Assembly (NCBI RefSeq): GCF_949987535.1
Contig: NC_080075.1
Coordinates: forward strand, 55,855,636-55,919,635
Direction of reading: 5' to 3'
Source: Balaenoptera acutorostrata
Taxonomy: Eukaryota > Chordata > Mammalia > Artiodactyla > Balaenopteridae
DNA length: 64,000 nucleotides
Part shown: positions 54,700-64,000 of the stretch, piece by piece
Layout of the letters: every line of letters starts with the position of its first letter
Position numbering within the stretch: position 1 is the first letter of the stretch
Notes under the pieces: generated by a model
What the model saw: only the letters and a program-made list of their open reading frames with translations
Database searches by the model: none
Told to the model about the DNA's origin: nothing
Program-made: the position numbers and the translations under genes

Positions 54700-55848
54700 T
54701 GCAAAAATATGACAATCATCACTCAACTGTACAATTAGAGGTGACTTTCTCCTTCATACTTTTCGGTATATTTAGACTATTCTATTTTTATAAGCTGGAA
54801 AAAATGTGGTATTTTAAAAAAACAAATCTTTTCAATAGCCCTTACTTGCTACAAACCTGATCTACAAAAATCCAAACCCCAAAACTCAGCCCTGGGCAGC
54901 TCAGGCCAGGGGATGGGGATTCTCTTTGTACAAGGCACCCTTCAAATTCTTTCAAAGAAGGATTCACCACGGAATATATGCCAACAGTAAGCCCTAATGT
55001 GTTTAAGATGCAGTTTGATTTACGAATCTCTCAGATTTGTGAGTCATTTTGATCCTGGAAATTGTGTTTTCAGTTAAAATGGTGATGAGTTCAATCTAGT
55101 CTTCTCAAGGGAGCGCTGCTATAACGGGGGTTATAGGGCTCCCTGAGGGCCTTATTTCTCAACCTTTTAGAGAAATGACCACAGCAACCAAACTGAACAT
55201 TCTAAACTGTGTTTACACTGACTTAATAGATAAATGCAGCAACCAATTAATTTAATTCCATTTACTTTTGAAGACCTCTTGGTGGGGTGCACTGACACCG
55301 GGGGAAAAGCTGCTTCAAGCCTGCAGAGGGTGGGGGCTGGGGGATGGGAGGGTCTTGGGCGCAGGGTAGATAGAGAGCCAAGGACGGCTCCTGCTAAGGT
55401 GGGGTCTCTCTGATCTAACTTCCCCAAAGGGTTCCGTTACCCTGCCCCAAAGCATATGCGCACTGCCTTTTAAAAGTCAGATTCTGCATCCAAGATGTGG
55501 GGAGACAAAAGGCTACAGGAGAGGAAGAACACAGGTAAACTTCATGCTCCAAGGAGGCCTGCACACAAAGCTGCAGGAGAAAGGGGGTGGGGCCCCTGGC
55601 TGATGAAAACACCCCCATTCCACACACCTCTGCACAGGGGGGCCATGAGGTTCCGCAGCCCCAGAGAACCTCCCTGCTGGGCCTGGAGTCACTGCTAGCA
55701 ATGGCTCCCTTCAGCATTTCCCACTGATGTGAAGGGTCTCTATTAAAATGCAGCTTCCACAGGGAAGGGAGTAATGCACTGTGTGTGTGTGCAGGCACAC
55801 TCATGCGTGGGTAAGAGAGTGCATGGTGCAGGGGTAAAAGATTTACAA

Positions 55849-56045
55849 ATACATATATATATTTGTGTGTATAATATCAATTAACATATATATCAAATAC
55901 ATCATGCATAATTTATATACTATATACTTACATATAATATAGCATAATATATTAATATATGTACGCTATTAACATAATATCATTACGATATATTATATTA
56001 TGACATGATTATAATTATATTAATTACAATATATTATTGCATAAT
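55849..56045. repeat. AT-rich low-complexity tract
   Basis: About 200 bp of TATA/ATAT-like sequence with few G or C. No unit is cleanly repeated. It precedes an old L1 remnant. Confidence 0.85.
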
Positions 56046-56059
56046 ATGAAATACATGAT

Positions 56060-56460
56060 AGACAGATGCATAGTTTTGCCGAACCATTTGAAGCAACACT
56101 TCACCCCTAAATACATCAGCCTTTATCTCCTAAGAACAAAGACATTCTCCTACATAATCACAGTATCAAAGTCAAGAAATTTAACATTGACATAACTATC
56201 CAATATACAGTTCATATTCAAATCTCCCTGATTGTCCCCAAAATGTCCTTTACGTTGCTGTTGTTTTTAAAAGTTTAATCCAGGAGCTAATTAGAGTTCA
56301 TGCATTTGTTGCCATGTCTCTTTAATCTCCTAATCTAGAACAATTTTCTTGACATTTTTCCTTTTTATGATACATTTATGAAAAATATAGGATATTGTCT
56401 TATGGAACATTCTACAACTTGGATTTGTTTGTTCACTTTTGATTAGTTTCCAATTCAATG
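56060..56460. mobile_element. Old L1 3'-region remnant
   Basis: Stretches such as 'acattctcctacataatcac', 'attcaaatctccctgattgt' and 'gccatgtctctttaatctcc' match ancient L1 3' regions from memory. It lies between an AT-rich tract and a CHR SINE. The edges are approximate. Confidence 0.5.
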
Positions 56461-56513
56461 GCAAGCATACCATAGAGATCTACGTATCAACAAATCCAAA
56501 TATATTCATCAAG

Positions 56514-56849
56514 GGACTTCCCTGGTGGCACAGTGATTAAGAATCCGCCTGCCAACGCGGGGGACACGGGTTTGATTCCTGGTCCAGGAAGGTCCCACAT
56601 GCCGCGGAGCAACTAAGCCCATGTGCCACAACTACTGAGCCTGCGAGCCACAACTACTGAAAGCCCACATGCCTAGAGCCCGTGCTCCACAATAAGAGAA
56701 GCCACCGCAATGAGAAGCCTGCGCACCGCAGTGAAGAGTAGCCCCCGCTCACCACAACTAGAGAAAGCCCGTGCGCAGCAACGAAGACCCAATGCAGCCA
56801 AAAATAAATAAATAAAATGAAAAAAATGTATTAAAAAAACACATAAAAA
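56514..56849 (+). mobile_element. CHR-type SINE, long cetacean form
   Basis: It begins 'ggacttccctggtggcacag' and runs through the tRNA-related head and the long body ('caccgcagtgaagagtagcc') to an A-rich tail. Perfect 17-bp duplications CAAATATATTCATCAAG lie at 56,497-56,513 and 56,850-56,866. The 'ccacaactactga' motif occurs twice in tandem. Confidence 0.97.
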
Positions 56850-58879
56850 CAAATATATTCATCAAGATCTTTATCTATAGATAAATGTGTAAATGACATG
56901 AACATAAAATTTATAGGAGGAGAGAAATATAAAATATTCACTCTTACTAGGAATTCTTAAAATGCAAAGCAGAGCAGTCTAGACATACCACTGACATACC
57001 ATTTAATGCCTAATAAAGAAACAAATTTGTTTTAAAATGGTATTATCAGCTATTTGGAAGGCTGCTGTGAAACTGATTTATTCTTTCACTGCTAGAGGCA
57101 ATGTCACATAATATTTTCAGAAGCAATATTACAGTACATAGCAAACATCACAAACAGATTCATAACCTCTGATTAAGCTTTAATTCCTAAGGAATTGCCA
57201 AGTCAATAATTAAACAGAAACTAAAAGCTATACACTTATAACTTATAGAGTTCCCCATGGCATGTCTAATCGGCCATCAAATAGAAATAACTTGATTGTC
57301 TCACATTAGGAGAATGGTCTAATGAATTATATTACATCTATAGCAATTTAAAAATGGTAGGGAAAGACTATGTAGGAACATGGGGAAACAGAAGGCACAG
57401 AAACACAACCCTACGTAAAACACATTTGCAGGTTGAAGGCAACATGAAAGTAAGAATTATGTTACACGAGGATGATGGGATTATGTATTTGTATATTTGA
57501 AAAAATGTTCTCTAATGCTCTTTAATGACTTTTAAAAGCAGTTCTTTCTGCCTAAAGCATTAGGTAATGGAAGGGTCCCTCGTCTTGCAGGAGTGGGGGG
57601 CTGCATGGCATGAATGAGGAGGAAAGGGCACCAGATGTTGGCATGGACATCAGGAGAGACAATATACATTTTATCGGCTTCCCCAATTGCCTGTGGTTCT
57701 GAACTGAGTGAAGAGTCACACCAGCTGCCCCCACATCTGTGACTTACTCTGAAGGATGCTCTCTGCCGTCACTGGATGCACTCAGTCACACCCACCTGGG
57801 GCAACGTTTCATTTGCCACAGCCCATGAGGCAAAACCAATGCTGGCTTTCCTCCCAGATGGCCCTTCCTGCCCTACACAGATCCTTTGTTTTATGGCTGC
57901 ATCTACCACACAGTAGAAGGGGTGACTCAAGTCAGGGAGAGGCCAACGCAAAGTTGGATAACTCTTGTGAAACTTTCTGTGGAAATGAAGATCTTGGCCG
58001 GTCAGATACAATGACAAGAATTCACAAAGGCATAAAGCTAAGCAGACACCCTATGAAGCAGCTGTGAGATCCTCAGCAATTCCAATCTCTAACAACATTC
58101 CAGGAATGTTTTCTGCTTGGTTTGATTTGCCTATAAGCTCAAACTCCTAGGGGCTTCTACACCAATAGTTATCTTACAGCCCCCGTACTCAAAAGAATCT
58201 ATGACAGGTTGCAGGCAAGTGGCAGGAGAAGCACAAAGAACCCACACCTCGCAGTTATTGTTCTGTTGATCAATCTCAGCCGGCCTCTTTTCCTTGGGCT
58301 GAGACTTCTCAGTCTAGACCAGAGGGACACTCACAGACACAGGGAGAGGCAGCCCCTGGCACCAAACCCTATGCCACCTCTTCTGGCCAGTCTGATTACT
58401 GAAGGTCTCACTGCTTCATCATCACCTCCCTCACCTCATCTCATGTCCTCCTGCACAAAAAGAGGGCTGAGCTGACAGGAATGAACACAATCCCCCACAC
58501 AAGGTCATGGGCACCCTTAACCTCAGTGCTCTTGGAATGCCTTACAGTTAAAGAATATCCAGCAGGGAATTTCTAATAGGCTAACGCTGACGAACTCCCA
58601 GATGCCAGAACTTCCTCCCCGGGTATGTGTAACAAGGACTGCCAAACCCAAGGATCAAGCTTGCCCAAGACCCTTGACCTGGGAGCCTGGACCAGTCAGA
58701 AGGACCAATATGCATGACCGGCCACCTCTGGGCACCAGTGTCATTCCTCACTGCAGGAAGGTCACCTACTCTTGATGTTCAGGGCACACAGGGGTCTTTT
58801 CCACAAGCAAGTATGTCATGGGTGGTCTTCTTTATTTTTTCTGACCTCCCTCTTTTGACCTTCTCTTTCTACCAGTATG

Positions 58880-58990
58880 GTTATAATAGGTGCTGGGAGA
58901 CTGGACAAATTTTGCCTTTGCCCCAAACTTGCTTTATATCCTAGAACAAGTCATTTAACCTCTTTGGGCTTCTGTTTTCTTATCCATCAA
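58880..58990 (+). mobile_element. MIR-like SINE fragment
   Basis: 'aacaagtcatttaacctctt' followed by 'tgggcttctgttttcttatc' matches the conserved MIR core. Confidence 0.6.
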
Positions 58991-59489
58991 GAAGAGCTAG
59001 TGCAACGGCTCTGCCTAAACACCAAGCTGGCACATTCTCTCCCCCAGGTGCCAACACGGCACCTTCTTACTGAGAGGGAGTGAAACTGCCTCATCCCCTG
59101 CCCAGCAAAACCTACCCCTGCTGGGGTCCGGCTGCCTCCAGATGGTCCACCCCTGCCGCTGTGAATAACAGAGAGAGTCGTCATGGCCTTCCCCAACCCC
59201 ATCCATCAGAGGCTCTGGAGAAGCAGACTCCATCTTCAGACTTGGAGAACTCTCGGGAAGACTGGGCTGGGCAAGGAGCACTGACTCAGCTCCAGGACAA
59301 AAGCAGTAAGAAATGTGACTAGTTCGAGAAAAGGCTGGGAACGTCCTCGGACGGCTCGTCTTGGAACCCAAGCAAAGAGTGAATACAGTCTTCAAGGCAG
59401 GTTGTTTCACAACACAAAGAAAACAACTCAACCATCCCAGTATTTTTGTCTAAATAACTGTCAAATCTTGGATAATTCTGAAGCTGAAA

Positions 59490-59860
59490 AATAACAGCTA
59501 GCATGTATGGGCATGTGCTAAGCACCATTCTAAGCATCTTACATCTATGAGGTATTATTCTATATATGAGGTACTGTTACACATCTATGAGGTACTATTA
59601 CAGATACATGAGATATTATTACGTATACATGAGGTATTATTACAGATACATGAGATATTATTACGTATACATGAGGTATTATTACATATACACGAGGTAT
59701 GAAAGCAACTTACACACACCCTCTAATATCATGAGGTGGTATTCTTCTTGACTTACAAATGAAGAAACCGAGGCCCCAAGACGTTAATAACTGATTTGTT
59801 CAAGGTCACACAGCTAACAGGGAATGTCAGTTCAGGAATTCTCACCCTGGCCCGTCCATC
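59490..59860 (-). mobile_element. MIR SINE interrupted by a minisatellite
   Basis: The MIR complement begins 'gctagcatgtatgggcatgt' and 'gcaccattctaagcatctta', and resumes after the tandem array with 'aaatgaagaaaccgaggccc' and 'ggtcacacagctaacaggga'. The segment that normally reads 'atgaggtaggtactatta' has expanded into the 21-bp array at 59,541-59,700. Confidence 0.8.
59541..59700 (+). repeat. 21-bp minisatellite, ~7.7 units
   Basis: Units follow the pattern acatctatgaggtactatta-c / agatacatgagatattatta-c. The last four full units form two identical 42-bp blocks (59,602-59,643 and 59,644-59,685), so the newest change was duplication of a unit pair. The first two units are more diverged and one is 1-2 bp short. 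It lies inside a MIR. Confidence 0.93.
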
Positions 59861-62800
59861 CACACCTCCCAAGGATGGCGGAATAGCCTAGATCCCTGGT
59901 ACCCAACTGTGTGTATGGAAGTCTCTTCCCGGCTGCTGCCCACCCACCTCTCCACACATTCATCCTGCTCTCGTCTAGAGACTTAGAAAAGAAAGCTAAA
60001 GGGGACTGATTAATTCATAACACACCCACATAGTAAAATTTAATGCAGTGGATTCAAAAAGCAGATATGCTAAGTCCACCTAGAAACAATAAGTAGAAAA
60101 AGAAAACTAGGAAACATGTGTATAGTGTATATTTGAATAAAATAAGAAAGAGAAAAGGATAAATATCCTCGAAGAGCATAAGGAGAAATACACATTGAGA
60201 CTTTCTGAAGGGTAAAAAACTGTACATCCTAAAACACGTTTATTATGTGGATACTGGTTGGAAGGCAGGGCTCTGAGCACAGACTCTTGGCCACAATGGA
60301 AGGGCCATAGCCACTCTCTAAATTATTCTTCTCAAATACTTTGGATTCGGTCCTTAATAGATAAGTCTCCACTAACAAAGCAAGGAATTACCATCAAAGT
60401 CCAGACAACAGTGATTATGACTGGGGTGTGGGGAGGAGCTCCTGACAGAGACTAAATGGAATTTTTCCCACTCAGTCTCTGAGGAGTTTACTTAATTTTC
60501 CCTCTCAGTAAATCTCTGGTTTAACTTTATGGACTTACTGTTAAAAATGCAAGATCACGGAAACAAAACAAAACAAAACAAAACTAGGTACTGAAAATCA
60601 AAGGAGCAGTGCCTTTTCATTTTATTTTCCATGAGGAAGATGGATTATAATATTTTCAAGTTGAAATCAATGCTACATGACAGTGAGTTTTAATGACTAA
60701 GTAAATATTTATGTGGTGCCGAAGACTATGTTCTACATGTTGTACTCACACAATAAAGAAAATTTCTGTTCAAAACAGGAAAGAGGAAACAGCAATTAAT
60801 TCCACGAGAGAGATTAGTCTGTGCTATCTATGTCTTCCCAAAGAGCCACACAATGTGAAGCAGAAATGTCTAGGAGGAGAGGTTTGGAATTGTCTGCATG
60901 TGTTATTCTGTATGTAATCTAATCAGAAGAGCACTGGTGGCATTTCAAGATTAGCATCTCAAATTTAATGTAAACCATTTTCTTCTTTCTCATCTTTACT
61001 TTCTGAATGACCTGTTTTGTGTTCATGGCAGGGCGTATGCTCTGTCCACTTATTTAAAATAAAGCTTAAGCTAGTTTGTGCTTTGTTGGGGGGAAAAAAA
61101 AAACGTGAAAAATCTGGACACTTGACAGGGTAGGGAGAGTAGCGCTAGGGTAAACTAAGGTCAAACCCAGTGGTGGCAGGACAGTGGGATGGCCACTGAG
61201 GGAGAGCACCCCAGGGAGAAAGGGGGCGGGCAGCCCCCCAATCCCACCACCCAGGCTCTGATGCAAAGCACATGGGGACATGGAGAACCACTGGAGAACA
61301 GTGATCGTACTTAAGCAGGAAGTCTCCTTGCCTCCTGCCTGTCCGCATTTATTCATTCCCTCCCTTCCTCCCTCCTCCATCCATTCAAAATTACACATTG
61401 CAGTCACATTGGAACTACTACATGCTTCTGGTACCCAGGAAAAGTCACTACTTGCCAGGAGAAAAACCGCAGAGCAAAACCCCTCCAGGCAGACCTGCTA
61501 AATGCTCAAAGAGCCTTCTCATCCAGGGAAATCAGCCAAGTGCAGCACCAGCCAAGGGCGGGGCCAGAGACCTCACTGGTGCCAGCGATGGTCCTGTGAT
61601 TCACATCACAGGAAACTTAGCTGCTGCTGAATTCCTGGGCACCTGAGCCCTGTGGAGCTCATGTCCATGAGGTCATGTCTGTGGTTCATGTTTCTAAAAT
61701 GCTCTATTAAAAAATGCCTGTGGGAAAGCAGTGGCAGAAGTCTCAGCAGAGCATCTGTCCATTCCCAGGTGCTAGCTGGTGGTCATGGGCGGAGGGGGGG
61801 GGGCGTCAATGCCAAGTGAAGGTTGACACCCCCCTTTTCAAATATATCATAAGCCTTTTAATGACAAGGTAGCCCAGCCAAAAAAGGTTATGGGATTATT
61901 TACTGAAAAACCCACACCCATCAGTGTTGTTGCTATCAGCCGTTCGACATCATTCAGTCAGCGGCAGGCAGGATTCGGAAAGGTTCACGTACAGTGACCT
62001 AAAAATCACACCCTCTAATGCCCAAGTGGTCCCCTTACCTCGTCATACCAGGCTCCAGAGACCTTCTCAAAATTAACTGCCTGCACAATTTCCCAAAATA
62101 CCACAATGAACTCACTCTTTATTTTCCCCAAACTCCTCTGTTTGCTAAGGCAGTTTTGTACTGTCACTAATATTTTAAAGTTAAAATTAAAAAGAAAAAC
62201 CATAGCCTTTCCCAGAGAGATCTGAAGTCCTGAGCAGGGTTCCCAGGAAGTTGGCCAGATGGGTATTTATCAGGCTAACTAGGAAAGAAGAATAGTTTCA
62301 GGGAATCAGAAGATAAAAACAAAACAACAACAAAAAAATAGGCAATGAAAGACTTGTAAGACAAAGGAGATGGAGAAAGAAGATTAAAAGAAGTAAAGAT
62401 GATTACTAAGTCACAAAGTCCAGGCTGGTCATTGGCCAAGTGAATCCCACACCTTTCCAGAAAGCAGATGGATTTGTCTTAAGTCACACAATCTATTCTC
62501 CCCATCCCTTGGACCACTAAGTGAGCTCACCTTCCTTCCATTGTCCCTCCAAGTAACCCAGGTCTAGCCAGTTTCTAGGGCAGGGTATTGGGAGGATGGA
62601 CTTTCCTTGGGAAGCTTAACATAGGTGAACAAGCCCCAGGTCCCTACAGATACAGCCATCATGGCCATAGTGCCCGTGGAACTTACATCTTTTCCCTTGG
62701 CTTCAAAAACCTGCTTAAATTAAACTTTTTCTGAAAAGTTTTATGTTCCATGGAGACTATGACCAGAATTCTATTCTGCATGTAGAGAGAGGGATAACGA

Positions 62801-62886
62801 GGTCAAAAACAATAATGCTTTCAATAACTGAAAGCAAAGCAATCCAGAATCCAACCCTGTGCTCCTTCAAGGCACACAGGCTCTAA

Positions 62887-62888
<2 letters not shown>

Positions 62889-62930
<42 letters not shown>
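62889..62930 (+). repeat. (AC)n microsatellite
   Basis: About twenty-one uninterrupted AC units. Confidence 0.97.
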
Positions 62931-62933
<3 letters not shown>

Positions 62934-63924
62934 ATGTGTCCCACCCACCCGATGCTGACACCTCTTTCCAGGGAACACTGCAGTCTGGAAAAATTAATGA
63001 ATTTCCAGGATTGCTTCTTAGGGCCTCAGAAACTCCTATCTCTCCATGAGATGTCTTCCAGAGAGACAGGAGAATGTTGGGGAAAGAATAGTCACTATGT
63101 GAGGAGAAAAATGTATTTCTAAGAGCTCTACAAAACAACAGAGACATCTGCTAAATTTGGGGTCTCAAATCTATAAACTCCCATACACAGAAAATGAAAA
63201 ACATCAAGAACAAAAGATGGGGGTGGGGGAGGGGAAAACCTTTTTTTCTTTGCAGTTTAATGAACCTAAGAAAATATTCTGAAGCCATAGATGCTTAAGG
63301 GAGATCCAGTTAGCTTAGGTCTTAGTGCTAATGAAGTACAAATGGAGATCAATTCCCCAAATGAGTAAGTTATCTCTGTCCAGAGGGAAAATATTACCGG
63401 CCACAGGCCCTGCCTTGAATCTCAGCAAACTTCTTGCACGTATCCATTCTTGGTCACCAGGGCTCTGGGGAAGAAGTAGTTATGGCCAAATATTACCCAA
63501 CTTCTCTCCTAAAAACCCAACTCCTATCCTATACCTTACTCCCTCAGGGCAGCCCCAGAGCTGTGTCTTTACTTACAGAAGATGGCACTTTCCTAAACTG
63601 GAAATCTGGGCCCTGAATACAGTGCAGTCACCTGCCCACCCTTTCAGTAGGTCTTGGCTTAAGCATTAACTGGGACTAGACAACAAAGGTTAAGCTGCAG
63701 TTAAGGTCTACCACAGTCTTAAGAATTCAAGAATCCCTAGTGATGTTTTAGCACTGGCCCTGGCCAAAGCACATCTCTACAGTGCTAGTGAGTCTGGCTA
63801 CCCCTAATAGGTCGTGAGATGCCTAGGAGGAGAGAATTGAAATCTACCTAGAGGAAAGCCTTGAAAAGAAACTTCATTTTCTGGGAGAAAAAAGAAAGGG
63901 TTGAATGAGAGGTATGGTGGCCAG

Positions 63925-64000
63925 TCTCCACAATGACCCCCAGGGATCCCTACCTCCTGGTATTAACACCTTCAATGTAGGCCCCTCCTACAATGACTAG
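63925..64000 (+). mobile_element. MLT1-like LTR fragment cut by the window end
   Basis: 'ccccagggatccctacctcc' followed by 'tggtattaacaccttcaatg' resembles the start of an MLT1-type LTR, and of the same kind as the element at 38.6 kb. It continues past the window. Confidence 0.5.

Noticed and set aside
59541..59700. CRISPR-like direct repeat array
   Set aside because: Units are contiguous 21-bp copies with no unique spacers, inside a eukaryotic SINE, so this is a minisatellite.

Overview
The window is nuclear DNA from a mammal, most likely a cetacean. It carries several tRNA-derived CHR-type SINEs that open with the 'cttccctggtgg' head. Two are long forms of about 300 bp (36,090 and 56,514) of the kind that dominate whale and dolphin genomes. 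I saw no ruminant BovB or Bov-tA elements and no primate Alu. Cetacean is an inference from repeat content; the wider hippo/cetacean clade is the fallback.

The only functional gene seen is the middle of PRKCE (protein kinase C epsilon), on the minus strand. Eight coding exons run from high to low coordinates: 52146-52305, 50031-50065, 48581-48666, 45460-45589, 25735-25877, 23232-23328, 20232-20431 and 17521-17694. All have AG acceptors and GT donors, and the codon phase is continuous from one exon to the next. Together they encode about residues 139-479 of a protein that is 737 residues long in human: the pseudosubstrate, the C1A and C1B diacylglycerol-binding zinc fingers, the V3 hinge with its 14-3-3 phosphosites, and the start of the kinase domain (glycine loop and catalytic lysine). 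The C2-domain exons lie beyond position 64,000 and the rest of the kinase domain lies before position 1. No other exon was recognised.

The remaining ~98% is intron. The largest complete intron (25878-45459) holds a near full-length, decayed L1 (about 26,525-35,176, plus strand). That L1 is split by a processed retrocopy of PLEKHF2 (28,164-30,844, plus strand) with target-site duplication and A-tail still visible. The retrocopy is a pseudogene, with a frameshift and a stop, but a 160-codon stretch covering the FYVE finger remains open. Elsewhere there are L1 3' fragments (13.3, 16.0, 41.6 and 43.1 kb), older L1 remnants, MIR and L2 fragments, MaLR-type LTRs (38.6, 53.1 and 63.9 kb), six CHR SINEs, dinucleotide repeats, a 21-bp minisatellite that grew inside a MIR (59.5 kb), and a perfect 46-bp tandem duplication (10.1 kb).

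I found no evidence of a novel multi-gene system. The observations most worth a second look are the nested retrocopy, the minisatellite inside a MIR, one weak PRKCE splice donor where retention would truncate the protein just before the catalytic lysine, and a possible L1 3' transduction.
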